Source of the DNA: a virus
DNA: 28,364 bases
Reading direction: 5' to 3' (one strand)
IMG/VR virus record: IMGVR_UViG_3300028559_000150
Span: 1-28,364 of that record
Every line of letters starts with the position of its first letter. The stretch's first letter is position 1. The notes under the pieces were generated by a model. It was not told where the DNA came from. It saw only the letters and a program-made list of their open reading frames with translations, and ran no database searches. This document shows positions 1 to 6,772 of the stretch, one piece after another. Both the position numbers and the translations under genes were made by a program.

Positions 1-2
1 AC

Positions 3-149
3 AAGAACAAAGCTTTTTTGCATAAAAGATATGTCCAAGATAAGAAAACTCCAGATGAGATTGCAGAAGAGTGTGGATGCACCGTTCAAACGGTATATGT
101 TTATTTAAATAAATTTGGACTAAGAATGGGAAGGAAGGGAAGAAGATGA
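3..149 (+). CDS. C-terminal part of a small helix-turn-helix DNA-binding protein (5' end outside window)
   Basis: The frame is open from the window edge to a TGA at 147-149 and gives 48 residues. The segment TPDEIAEECGCTVQTVYVYL reads as a homeodomain-like HTH: a first helix PDEIAEEC, a turn at GC, and a recognition helix TVQTVYVYLNKFG. It is followed by a basic tail (RMGRKGRR). Such small HTH proteins are common in phages, either alone or as DNA-binding arms of homing nucleases. The stop overlaps the next gene's ATG (ATGA), so the two are probably co-translated. The target and the missing N-terminus are unknown. Confidence 0.7.
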   Translation, partial: KNKAFLHKRYVQDKKTPDEIAEECGCTVQTVYVYLNKFGLRMGRKGRR

Positions 150-505
150 TTCAAGATGAAAAATGGATAAACACAATGAGTAGCCTGATATCGCTAAGCA
201 AAGAAGCCCCCGCTGGCCCAGAGATACTTTTGGAATGCTTAAATATTGCAACACTATTATTAGAAAAGAATATTGCCTACGGTAATTCCGCTTTGAATCC
301 TATACAAATTTTTGCAAAGATTCCAGCAGGAGATCAGTTGGATGTTAGGATCGATGACAAGCTTAATAGGATTAAGAATGGTTCTGTTTATGCTGGAGAC
401 AACGATATGCTTGATTTGGTTGGGTACATTGTGCTAAAATTGGTAAGTCAACAAGGTCAATCGATTGGGAGGCAAGATGAAGACACGAAAGAATATTACG
501 ATTAA
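146..505 (+). CDS. DUF1599-like (nucleotide modification associated domain 1) protein
   Basis: 119 aa, mostly helical. The core reads KNIAYGNSALNPIQIF, then RIDDKLNRIKNG, then GDNDMLDLVGYIVLKL. This order (YGNSAL, RxDDKLxRI, D-x-LDLxGY) matches my memory of the DUF1599/Nmad1 family, which is associated with phage nucleotide or base modification and resembles all-alpha NTP pyrophosphohydrolases in its acidic D/E-rich helices. The precise substrate is not deducible. The start overlaps the stop of the upstream HTH gene, and the 3' end overlaps the next gene's start region at 477. Function assigned by recalled motif similarity only. Confidence 0.65.
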   Translation: MIQDEKWINTMSSLISLSKEAPAGPEILLECLNIATLLLEKNIAYGNSALNPIQIFAKIPAGDQLDVRIDDKLNRIKNGSVYAGDNDMLDLVGYIVLKLVSQQGQSIGRQDEDTKEYYD

Positions 506-773
506 TGATCCTTTTATTAGGGAAGATTCTTTTGTAACTGATGAGGGCCGAACTGTAAATAAAGGTGACCTAATTAAAATAAAAGGTATATGGGGAACAA
601 AGTTTAAGTTCTTAAACTACGTAACAAATCCTCATAGTGGTATGTCTTGGATAGATTGTTTAGAGTTGGAAAAAGGAATGGGATGTGGCGTTAGGTCTTT
701 CTATCCTGAGCGTGTAAAGCGTATACCATCCAAGAGAGGGAAACGTGTCAAAAGACTTAGTGAAGCACCTTGA
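477..773 (+). CDS. Hypothetical protein, probable SH3-like beta fold
   Basis: 98 aa. The ATG at 477 was chosen because GGGAGG lies about five bases upstream; an in-frame TTG at 465 lies before that ribosome site. The protein is basic with alternating hydrophobic strands (GDLIKIKGIWGTKFKFLNYV, then GMSWIDCLEL), followed by a conserved-looking FYPERVKRIPSKRGKR tail. This strand pattern suggests a small SH3/KOW-type barrel as often seen in phage accessory proteins; that is inference. It sits immediately before the terminase genes and overlaps the 5' end of the small subunit by 29 bases. Confidence 0.6.
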   Translation: MKTRKNITINDPFIREDSFVTDEGRTVNKGDLIKIKGIWGTKFKFLNYVTNPHSGMSWIDCLELEKGMGCGVRSFYPERVKRIPSKRGKRVKRLSEAP

Positions 774-1260
774 TCAAATAAATGCCGTAGCTTCAGAGTA
801 TCTAAAAGGAACAGACACCGCTGACATTGCAAAGACTTTGGATATTCCACGCAACCGTGTTGTGGACCTGCTAAATGACTGGCGAAAGATGGCTGCAAAC
901 AATGAAGCCATACATGCAAGAGCCAGGGAAGCACTGGTTGGGGCAGACCAGCACTACTCATCTTTAATTAATAAGGCATATGAGGTAATTGATTCAGCAG
1001 ATAGTACCGCAAACCTTAACGCAAAGACGACGGCAATTAAACTAATTGCAGACATTGAAGCAAAGAGGCTTGACATGTTGCACCGTGCTGGCTTGCTGGA
1101 CAATAAAGAAATTGCTGAAGAGCTTGCAGAGATGGAAAGAAAACATGAAGTTCTTATTGATATTCTAAAAGAAGTTGCTTCAAAGTATCCAAACATTCGT
1201 ACAGAAATAATGAACAGGCTATCCCAGGTAACGTCTGGAGTTGGACTAATTGACACTTGA
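745..1260 (+). CDS. terS: Terminase small subunit-like protein
   Basis: 171 aa, GTG start preceded by GAGAGGGAAAC. The N-terminal third holds an HTH (YLKGTDTADIAKTLDIPRNR then VVDLLNDW), as expected for the DNA-recognition domain of small terminases. The middle and C-terminal parts are long charged helices (AKTTAIKLIADIEAKRLDML and EIAEELAEMERKHEVLIDIL) suited to oligomerisation. Its position directly before the large terminase, with an 11-base overlap, supports the call. Small subunits are poorly conserved, so the assignment rests on architecture and synteny rather than on a signature motif. Confidence 0.75.
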   Translation: MSKDLVKHLDQINAVASEYLKGTDTADIAKTLDIPRNRVVDLLNDWRKMAANNEAIHARAREALVGADQHYSSLINKAYEVIDSADSTANLNAKTTAIKLIADIEAKRLDMLHRAGLLDNKEIAEELAEMERKHEVLIDILKEVASKYPNIRTEIMNRLSQVTSGVGLIDT

Positions 1261-3031
1261 TTTTTCAGATATTATTGAAGCGCTAGACGACAACCCATTT
1301 GAAGAAAACCCTGTTGATGTTCATACTTTTGTTTTAAACCCTAAATTTTTAGGCCTTCCACCATTGTCAGATTTTCAATACACCCTTGTAGAGTGTATGA
1401 GTCAGATATACAAAAAGGAAGACCTTATGAGACTCATGGGGGACAAAGAAGGTGCAGATCATTTTGAAAGATATACAAAGAATGAGATAATACAACAGCT
1501 TGGCAAGGGTTCGGGTAAGGACCACTCTTCAACAATTGGATGCGCCTATGTTGTTTATAAACTTCTTTGCCTGAAAGACCCCGCTAGATACTTTGGAAAA
1601 CCACCGGGGGATGCCATAGATATTATGAATGTGGCAGTCAATGCCCAGCAATCAAAGAACGTTTTCTATAAAGGATTAAGAACAAAGATTGACAATTGCC
1701 CATGGTTTGCTGGAAAATATAATGCAAAGGTAGATGGAATAGAATTTGAAAAAGCCGTAACTGTTTACTCTGGCCACTCTGAAAGAGAGTCCCATGAGGG
1801 ACTGAACCTAATCATGGCAATCCTTGATGAGATATCTGGATTTGCATCCGACTCTGCATCTGGAAATGATCAGGGAAAGACTGGCGAGAACATGTATAGA
1901 GCTTTTAGGGGGTCTGTTGATTCAAGATTTCCAGACTACGGAAAGGTTGTGTTACTTTCTTTTCCCCGATTTAAGGGAGACTTTATAACAAAAAGATATG
2001 ACGCTGTTATAGCAGACAAAGAAATAACATATAGATCACATAAGTTTGTTTTAAATCCAGATCTTCCAGAGGATGATGTGTCAAATACCTTTGACATTGA
2101 ATGGGAAGAGGATGATATTATTTCTTATAGGTACCCCAAGGTTTTTGCATTAAAGAGACCAACATGGGAAATAAATCCTACCAGAAGCATTGAAGATTTT
2201 AAGATTGCATTCTATACAGAACCAGCAGATGCTTTAATGAGATTTGCATGTATGCCCACTACCTCTAGTGATGCGTTCTTCAGATCAAGAGACAAGATAG
2301 AAAAGGCTCTATCAATAAGAAACCCAATAGATAGTTCTAAAAGATTTGACATAAACTTTAGTCCGGACCCCAACGTTACATACTTTGTTCACGCAGACCT
2401 TGCCCAAAAGCATGACAAGTGTGCTGTAGCCATAAGCCATGTAGACAAGTGGGTAGAGGTAAAATCGTTTAATGACTACACTCAAGTTGTTCCATTCGTT
2501 ATTGTTGATGCTATTGTTTGGTGGGAGCCACGCAAGGAAGGTCCAGTAGACCTCTCTGAAGTAAAGAACTGGATCATTGACTTGAGGCGAAGTGGGTTTA
2601 GTCTTGGACTTGTTACCTTTGACCGCTGGAATTCTTTTGACATTCAAAGGGATCTCAAGAGTGTTGGAATACCAACTGAAACTCTTTCTGTTGCTAAGAA
2701 GCACTACGAGGACTTGGCGATGTTGTTTTATGAAGAAAGAGTTATTGGACCACACATAGACATTCTTTTAACTGAGCTTTTGGAACTCAGGGTCATGTCA
2801 AACAACAGAGTTGATCACCCAAGAAAGGGCGGCAAAGACCTTTCAGATGCCATGTGTGGGTCCATATACAACTCCATCAGCAGATCCAGAAGGGAAGTCA
2901 TGGGGGAAATAGAAATACATACCTGGTCCTCATTTAAAGCAGATAACAATAGAGAGCTTGTAGCAGAACTAGAAAAGCCAAAAATGACTGAGGAAATAAA
3001 AGATTTTCTTAGCGGGTTTGGAATACTATAA
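1250..3031 (+). CDS. terL: Terminase large subunit (packaging ATPase and nuclease)
   Basis: 593 aa, a normal TerL length. An ATPase domain holds a Walker A-like loop LGKGSGKDHS near residues 84-93 and a Walker B LIMAILDE near 188-194 with the catalytic Glu following the Asp. The C-terminal RNase H-like nuclease shows HADLA (D383), a central acidic strand LVTFDRW (D458) and the last acidic motif HPRKGGKDLSDA (D530/D533). The protein packages DNA at the portal and cuts concatemers. The start is a TTG inside the 3' end of the small-subunit gene with GGAG nine bases upstream, so expression is coupled. No portal gene follows within the window, which is unusual for textbook packaging modules but common in large actinophages. 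Confidence 0.95.
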   Translation: MTLDFSDIIEALDDNPFEENPVDVHTFVLNPKFLGLPPLSDFQYTLVECMSQIYKKEDLMRLMGDKEGADHFERYTKNEIIQQLGKGSGKDHSSTIGCAYVVYKLLCLKDPARYFGKPPGDAIDIMNVAVNAQQSKNVFYKGLRTKIDNCPWFAGKYNAKVDGIEFEKAVTVYSGHSERESHEGLNLIMAILDEISGFASDSASGNDQGKTGENMYRAFRGSVDSRFPDYGKVVLLSFPRFKGDFITKRYDAVIADKEITYRSHKFVLNPDLPEDDVSNTFDIEWEEDDIISYRYPKVFALKRPTWEINPTRSIEDFKIAFYTEPADALMRFACMPTTSSDAFFRSRDKIEKALSIRNPIDSSKRFDINFSPDPNVTYFVHADLAQKHDKCAVAISHVDKWVEVKSFNDYTQVVPFVIVDAIVWWEPRKEGPVDLSEVKNWIIDLRRSGFSLGLVTFDRWNSFDIQRDLKSVGIPTETLSVAKKHYEDLAMLFYEERVIGPHIDILLTELLELRVMSNNRVDHPRKGGKDLSDAMCGSIYNSISRSRREVMGEIEIHTWSSFKADNNRELVAELEKPKMTEEIKDFLSGFGIL

Positions 3032-3045
3032 ACCATCAAATGAAA

Positions 3046-3054
3046 TGATATAAT
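3046..3054 (+). promoter_or_regulatory. Extended -10 promoter TGATATAAT
   Basis: TGATATAAT lies five bases before the GTG of the small gene at 3060. A TG one base before TATAAT is the extended -10 motif. No recognisable -35 lies 17 bases upstream. The predicted start site falls at or next to the GTG, so the message would be leaderless, which is common in Actinobacteria. Confidence 0.6.
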
Positions 3055-3059
3055 TAATT

Positions 3060-3164
3060 GTGTTTACAAATACATTTAACAAGTCCCTTGATAACAAGGA
3101 AAAAGAATCTTCAAAAGAGGAATGCACTTGCGGGAATGACTGCCCATGCAATGGTGCACAATAA
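3060..3164 (+). CDS. Small cysteine-rich protein (34 aa)
   Basis: GTG start directly behind the extended -10 at 3046-3054, ending TAA at 3162-3164. The polar, lysine- and glutamate-rich N-terminal half leads to a compact cluster ECTCGNDCPCNGAQ with four cysteines in a C-x-C...C-x-C pattern. That spacing suggests binding of one metal ion, zinc or a metallothionein-like site, but no function is known to me. It is too short for most gene finders, and the promoter placement and cysteine pattern are the evidence. No ribosome site is visible, which fits leaderless translation. Confidence 0.55.
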   Translation: MFTNTFNKSLDNKEKESSKEECTCGNDCPCNGAQ

Positions 3165-3234
3165 GCCATGAGCCTTGCCCCACAGGAAAGAGCATACTAC
3201 ATGGATAGATACACCATTCTCATTTAGAAAGAAC

Positions 3235-3263
3235 TTGACATAATAACATAAAGACGATATCAT
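3235..3263 (+). promoter_or_regulatory. Sigma-A type promoter TTGACA-N17-TATCAT
   Basis: TTGACA at 3235-3240 and TATCAT at 3258-3263 are separated by exactly 17 bases. It precedes the gene at 3288, whose ribosome site AAAGGAG lies between. It probably drives the string of plus-strand genes from 3288 onward. Confidence 0.7.
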
Positions 3264-3287
3264 GTAATTCATAGTAAAGGAGATGTT

Positions 3288-3476
3288 ATGGATGAACTGG
3301 AAAATGGTACCCTACAGACTTTGGTTGACTATTACCGCAACAAGTGTAGTAAGCTGGAGTATGATTTTGTTCAGTATCAAATTAAATCTGAAGCCGTGGT
3401 TAGAAGCCTTAGAGAGAGAGTCGAACATACACACTCCGCAGAACAAACAAATGGAAAAGGATCTGAAAGTTCATGA
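3288..3476 (+). CDS. Small coiled-coil hypothetical protein
   Basis: 62 aa. The ATG at 3288 is preferred over an ATG at 3283 in another frame because AAAGGAG sits five bases before it and the TTGACA/TATCAT promoter is directly upstream. The sequence is helical (LQTLVDYYRNKCSKLEYDF then VVRSLRERVEHTH) and resembles the short coiled-coil proteins phages encode near packaging genes. First gene of a plus-strand operon. Function unknown. Confidence 0.65.
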   Translation: MDELENGTLQTLVDYYRNKCSKLEYDFVQYQIKSEAVVRSLRERVEHTHSAEQTNGKGSESS

Positions 3477-3504
3477 TCTAGAAGCCTCTTTTGATGGAGA
3501 TACT

Positions 3505-3723
3505 ATGAAAAGTCAACTAGAAAAGATAAGAAAAAAGAATACCGTAAGAGTAGCAATCATTGGTAAAAAAGCTTATTGGGTTCATGAAAATATATTCTAT
3601 GAAACAGATATTGTAGATGGATATATCAATAATGAAAATGCAAAGGCCATTGATGCCCACTTATTAAACCAAAGGGAGTTAAATAGACTTCTTAAGATTC
3701 TAGACAGCATAAAGGGGAACTAA
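3505..3723 (+). CDS. Hypothetical protein with KKAYWVHENIFYETDIVDG core
   Basis: 72 aa from the ATG at 3505, chosen for GGAG six bases upstream. An in-frame ATG at 3451 would add 18 residues and overlap the previous gene by 26 bases but lacks a ribosome site. A charged helix (SQLEKIRKKN) precedes strands VRVAIIGKKAYWV, an asparagine-rich turn, then a helical end RELNRLLKILDSIKG. The next gene shares the same plan: strand, GKAYW, loop, then a short Leu-rich helix. The two therefore look like diverged paralogues. Function unknown. Confidence 0.65.
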   Translation: MKSQLEKIRKKNTVRVAIIGKKAYWVHENIFYETDIVDGYINNENAKAIDAHLLNQRELNRLLKILDSIKGN

Positions 3724-3725
3724 AG

Positions 3726-4019
3726 ATGAGAATTGAATTCATTATCTGGGTGCCCATTGCTTTAATCCAAATAACTTTGTTTTCAATCTTCTTGTTTCGA
3801 TCCCGAAAAGGCAACGAAGCTCCGGAGGAAACCATAGATATAATTCCAATCTATGTTTACAAGGGTAAGGCTTATTGGAAAGAAAGTGGATACATTATGG
3901 TGGCTCCATACAACAACTCATCAATAGATGTTAAACAAGGTTCTAGGGTAGACCAGCTTAATTCAGGGCTGCTGCCATCTGAAATGTTTGACGTAATCGA
4001 ACAACTAGAAAAGGCGTAA
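3726..4019 (+). CDS. Membrane-anchored protein, paralogue of the upstream gene
   Basis: 97 aa. Residues about 4-24 (EFIIWVPIALIQITLFSIFL) form one transmembrane helix followed by a basic RSRKG, predicting an N-out anchor with the soluble part on the cytoplasmic side. The soluble domain has YVYKGKAYWKESGYIMVAPY and a C-terminal helix MFDVIEQLEKA, matching the layout of the gene at 3505. A ribosome site GGGGA lies upstream. Its stop abuts the next ATG. It may tether the same small domain to the membrane; role unknown. Confidence 0.65.
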   Translation: MRIEFIIWVPIALIQITLFSIFLFRSRKGNEAPEETIDIIPIYVYKGKAYWKESGYIMVAPYNNSSIDVKQGSRVDQLNSGLLPSEMFDVIEQLEKA

Positions 4020-4020
4020 A

Positions 4021-4368
4021 ATGATAATCGTAGTAGAAGGAACAAAGAAGTTTGATGATTATGAAACCTTTATGCGTGCAATGGGTGTAGCCCTGTCCCA
4101 ACAAACTGGAGGTAACGTCATTGATGTTTGGTCTGTTGGACCTCATAAGATAAATAGTTTTACTGCTGCATTTTGCAATTCTGCAGAAAACTATTTAAAA
4201 CAAAAGGGATTTAAGATTAATTTTAAAAAAGTTCCACATTCATTTGTGTCAGACAACATTAATTCTGTTGGATACCTGGCATTCTTTAGTTTAAGGAAAG
4301 AGCCCTCATCTAGATTAGTAGTTGAGGCAGAGCTATCTGGAAAAGAGATAGGAATTTTTAGAGTTTAA
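4021..4368 (+). CDS. SLOG-family (YspA-like) nucleotide-binding protein
   Basis: 115 aa. It opens MIIVVEGTKKFDDYETFMRA, the first strand and glycine loop typical of YspA/YpsA-type SLOG domains (MIVxxxGxRxxxDY in relatives), followed by a helix, a second strand (VIDVWSVGP) and further Rossmann-like elements. SLOG domains bind nucleotides or nucleotide-derived ligands. Very similar short proteins occur in actinophages as I remember them. It overlaps the deaminase gene by one base (TAATG), hinting at a shared role in nucleotide handling. Substrate and catalytic activity are not deducible. Confidence 0.6.
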   Translation: MIIVVEGTKKFDDYETFMRAMGVALSQQTGGNVIDVWSVGPHKINSFTAAFCNSAENYLKQKGFKINFKKVPHSFVSDNINSVGYLAFFSLRKEPSSRLVVEAELSGKEIGIFRV

Positions 4369-4736
4369 TGCTAAGTAGAAAAGATGTTGCATTTTTAAAT
4401 ATAGCCCGTTACTTTGCTGAGAAGTCTCAGGAAAAGAAAAAGCACGGGGCTGTTGTTGTTAAGTCTGGAAGAGTTGTTGGCACTGGTTTTAATAAGTATA
4501 AGAACCATCCAAACAACATTCCAGAGGATCTTGTGAAAATACATTGCTCTCGCCATGCTGAACAGATAGCAATTAAGGAGGCTGGCACTCACTGTAAGGG
4601 CGCTGTGCTGTATATAGCCAGAGTCAATCGCCAAGGTCTTGATAGGAATAGTACGCCTTGCTTTGTTTGTGAAAAACTGATAAAATTATCAGGCATAAAG
4701 AAAGTTATTTATACAATGGAGGAACCGTGTCACTAG
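4368..4736 (+). CDS. Deoxycytidylate/cytidine deaminase-superfamily enzyme
   Basis: 122 aa zinc deaminase fold. The zinc and catalytic motif is CSRHAE (H63, E65) with the second pair TPCFVC (C98, C101), the classic HxE...PCxxC signature. The N-terminal KKHGAVVV strand fits the substrate pocket. Family members deaminate dCMP, CMP derivatives or tRNA bases. At this length and without an obvious allosteric insertion, a compact phage dCMP-type or nucleoside deaminase is likely. It would feed dTMP synthesis or modified pyrimidine pools. The start overlaps the SLOG gene, and the stop lies inside the start of the membrane gene at 4727. Confidence 0.8.
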   Translation: MLSRKDVAFLNIARYFAEKSQEKKKHGAVVVKSGRVVGTGFNKYKNHPNNIPEDLVKIHCSRHAEQIAIKEAGTHCKGAVLYIARVNRQGLDRNSTPCFVCEKLIKLSGIKKVIYTMEEPCH

Positions 4737-4990
4737 AGACTTGCTCTTTAATCCTATTTTTTTCAACTGCCTGTCTATACCTTACCGTGTATTTATCAAT
4801 TTTTAGAAATCCATCTGTAATTAAGTTTCTTTTTCTGGCCTTCTTTTGGGCTTTCAATGTCGGGGCAACTCTCTGGTATGGAATATATACTGGTCAAATT
4901 GGTTTTATTTTAATAGCTGGTTTGGAGATTGCCATGGCAATATTTGTTTATGTAACCACGGGAAAGGCAATAGAAAATGATAGTAACTGA
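4727..4990 (+). CDS. Small membrane protein, about three transmembrane helices
   Basis: 87 aa, GTG start with GGAGG four bases upstream. Hydrophobic stretches near residues 5-25, 31-51 and 56-78 (for example IGFILIAGLEIAMAIFVYV) predict three helices. It resembles DMT-like or holin-sized phage membrane proteins only in size; no holin hallmark is present, so no lysis function is proposed. It overlaps the deaminase before it and the ORF after it. Confidence 0.65.
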   Translation: MSLETCSLILFFSTACLYLTVYLSIFRNPSVIKFLFLAFFWAFNVGATLWYGIYTGQIGFILIAGLEIAMAIFVYVTTGKAIENDSN

Positions 4991-5189
4991 TATCCAAGAA
5001 ATGGAAAAAATAGTTAACTCAAGTAATACGCTATCTTGGGACGGGTGGGATGTTGTGTACCATGTCCAAAAGGACGACTCTGAGTTTCTATCGACTGGAT
5101 CATTCAATAAACAGAATGGCAAATGGTACTCAAGAACCGTGTACCCTTGCTCAGCAAATGGCTGGAACATACCGAATTCGGTGGGATAG
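4977..5189 (+). CDS. Hypothetical protein
   Basis: 70 aa beginning within the 3' end of the membrane-protein gene (overlap of 14 bases). Aromatic-rich soluble sequence (LSWDGWDVVYHVQKDD then NGKWYSRTVYP), consistent with a small beta domain. No known motif recognised. It ends two bases before the WhiB start, and its final codons form that gene's ribosome site (GGTGGGAT). Confidence 0.6.
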   Translation: MIVTDIQEMEKIVNSSNTLSWDGWDVVYHVQKDDSEFLSTGSFNKQNGKWYSRTVYPCSANGWNIPNSVG

Positions 5190-5191
5190 TT

Positions 5192-5479
5192 GTGGCTAGG
5201 TCAGACTGGAGCAAAGATGCAAAATGTTTAAATTTAGATACAAATCTTTTTTTTGATAAGTATGAAGAAGACCCAGAGATTCGTCCGGCTATAGACGCCT
5301 TGTGTTCCAAGTGTCCTGTCCGTAGAGAGTGCTTAATGAATGCCATTAGCAGACAAGAGTGGGGACTCTGGGGCGGGGTATTTTTTGAGAAAGGGAAAAT
5401 TTCAAAAGAGTTTAATAATCATAAAGGAAAGAGTGAATGGTTTGATGTTTGGGAATCCTTGACAATGGATAAGTCATGA
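5192..5479 (+). CDS. WhiB-family iron-sulfur transcription regulator
   Basis: 95 aa. The GTG at 5192 is chosen because GGTGGGAT precedes it and family members begin shortly before the first cysteine; a TTG at 5123 would give an atypical N-terminus. Four cysteines C12, C38, C41 and C47 give C-x25-C-x2-C-x5-C, the [4Fe-4S] ligand set, followed by the invariant turn GLWGGV at 58-63. The C-terminal basic segment after the turn (KGKISKEF...NHKGK) is the DNA-contact region in relatives. WhiB proteins bind the principal sigma factor, so a phage copy probably redirects host transcription. This is the strongest host marker in the window. Confidence 0.93.
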   Translation: MARSDWSKDAKCLNLDTNLFFDKYEEDPEIRPAIDALCSKCPVRRECLMNAISRQEWGLWGGVFFEKGKISKEFNNHKGKSEWFDVWESLTMDKS

Positions 5480-5772
5480 TATATACTGAGCAGATGAAAA
5501 CAGCGGTGCGTTCAGTAAGACCACCGCATGAGTTCACGATTGATATAGTTGTGTACGATATGGGAAAGCACCCATACCTTGGAATTCGTTTTTACGAAAG
5601 CCAATGGGAGTATTACAATGAAAAAGAAAGGCTTGACTGCATAACATATTTAAACAAGATAAGAACAATAATTAGGAGCTTTGATGTGAATGTAACACTT
5701 GACCCCGTAATAGATACGGGAAATAGTATTCCGTCAAATAAAAAGGTTAGAGGAAAAGGAGTAAGTAAATGA
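5476..5772 (+). CDS. Hypothetical protein
   Basis: 98 aa, ATG overlapping the WhiB stop (ATGA), so probably coupled. It has alternating strands (HEFTIDIVVYDMGKHPYLGI, RFYESQW) and a helix (EKERLDCITYLNKIRTIIRS), then a polar basic tail ending KKVRGKGVSK. The start could also be the Met at residue 7. Similar short proteins sit beside SSB genes in phages, but I recognise no family. The SSB gene starts within its last codons. Confidence 0.6.
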   Translation: MIYTEQMKTAVRSVRPPHEFTIDIVVYDMGKHPYLGIRFYESQWEYYNEKERLDCITYLNKIRTIIRSFDVNVTLDPVIDTGNSIPSNKKVRGKGVSK

Positions 5773-6149
5773 GTATGATTACCGTAATTGGAAACCTTGT
5801 GGCAGATCCAGAATCAAAGAATGCCGGAGGTCATAGCCTCGCTAAGTTGCGAGTTGCAAGTAACGAAAGAATCAAAGATACAGATGGGCAATGGAAAGAC
5901 GGAGACACAACCTATGTTGACGTTACCTGCTGGAGAAAGTTGGCAGAAGGTGTAACCTCCCTACGCAAGGGACAGAGAGTTGTTGTCTACGGAAAGCTTA
6001 AGGGTCATTCCTTTGAGCGCAAGGATGGAACCAAGGGCTATGCGTATGAGATTGAGGCCACTGACGTTGGTGCTTCTATCATGGCTCGTGGAGTGGCGTC
6101 ACTAGATTCACGACCAATTGAACCAGATCTTGAGAATCCCTGGAGCTGA
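5769..6149 (+). CDS. ssb: Single-stranded DNA-binding protein
   Basis: 126 aa OB-fold. It opens MSMITVIGNLVADPESK and continues with AKLRVASNERIKD, TYVDVTCWRKLAEGV, LRKGQRVVVYGKLKG and AYEIEATDVG, the standard SSB strand order and motifs. The C-terminal linker is short and the tip (DLENPWS) only loosely resembles the bacterial acidic tip DDDIPF, so partner recruitment may differ from the host SSB. It coats ssDNA during replication and recombination. It follows the upstream gene with a four-base overlap. Confidence 0.93.
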   Translation: MSMITVIGNLVADPESKNAGGHSLAKLRVASNERIKDTDGQWKDGDTTYVDVTCWRKLAEGVTSLRKGQRVVVYGKLKGHSFERKDGTKGYAYEIEATDVGASIMARGVASLDSRPIEPDLENPWS

Positions 6150-6156
6150 TGGGGCG

Positions 6157-6474
6157 ATGAGTGAGGAAACCACAACGTGGAATCAAGACGACCTGCACCT
6201 TGGGGAAAAGTTTGATGACTTAGTTTTTGATTCCACAGGGGGAGTGTTCCCTTTTGAGGCTCAAGGGTCTTATATGGGAGAGCCATTCTACTTCAGGTAT
6301 CGCTGGAGTGAAGCTTCTTTGTCATATGGGGTAGAAAAAGAAAATGTATATTTCTATCCAAAATACAAAGCTCGTGCTTTCCATGAAAAATCCCCTGATG
6401 GTTTCCTCACTCAACAAGAATTTGAAGATTTATTTACTAGCCTTTTATACGATATAATAAGACAAAAGGGGTGA
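6157..6474 (+). CDS. Hypothetical protein
   Basis: 105 aa. The ATG at 6157 is chosen because the GGAG and GGGG runs just upstream can serve as ribosome site; the longer TTG-initiated version would overlap SSB. A polar N-terminus is followed by aromatic beta strands (PFYFRYRWSEASLSYG, NVYFYPKY) and a C-terminal helix (QQEFEDLFTSLLYDIIR). No family recognised. The next gene begins seven bases downstream. Confidence 0.6.
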   Translation: MSEETTTWNQDDLHLGEKFDDLVFDSTGGVFPFEAQGSYMGEPFYFRYRWSEASLSYGVEKENVYFYPKYKARAFHEKSPDGFLTQQEFEDLFTSLLYDIIRQKG

Positions 6475-6481
6475 TTTGCTA

Positions 6482-6772
6482 ATGGATATTGAAGAGATGT
6501 GTGAAATTCTAGAAGAGTTTTCAAGAGAGTTTACAAATGGAAATTTAAATAGAGATTTTTTTACAGGGTTTTTAATTTACAATGACCTCGGACTACCATT
6601 GGCACAAGCGTATCATTATGACCTTGCAGAACTCACAGAAGAGGGAGAAACTCTCGTCATAGAAACCTGGGAGGAATTCTGCAGATGCCTAGCAATAGAC
6701 TCAGATGAGCCCTATGAAGACCTTAACGATTGTCTTTTCTCCTCAGAGGTATATCTACAGTCAAATGAATAA
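6482..6772 (+). CDS. Acidic hypothetical protein
   Basis: 96 aa from ATG 6482 (a TTG at 6476 is an alternative, four bases after GGGG). Strongly acidic throughout, with helices DIEEMCEILEEFSREF and ETWEEFCRCLAID. Strong net negative charge suggests an inhibitor or DNA-mimic type protein, but this is only a composition argument. Its 3' end overlaps by 12 bases the 3' end of the convergent isomerase gene, marking the boundary of the minus-strand sugar island. Confidence 0.6.
   Translation: MDIEEMCEILEEFSREFTNGNLNRDFFTGFLIYNDLGLPLAQAYHYDLAELTEEGETLVIETWEEFCRCLAIDSDEPYEDLNDCLFSSEVYLQSNE

Noticed and set aside
3168-3227. 19-codon ORF after the Cys-cluster gene
   Set aside because: No ribosome site and no recognisable composition; it lies in the leader upstream of the TTGACA promoter at 3235.
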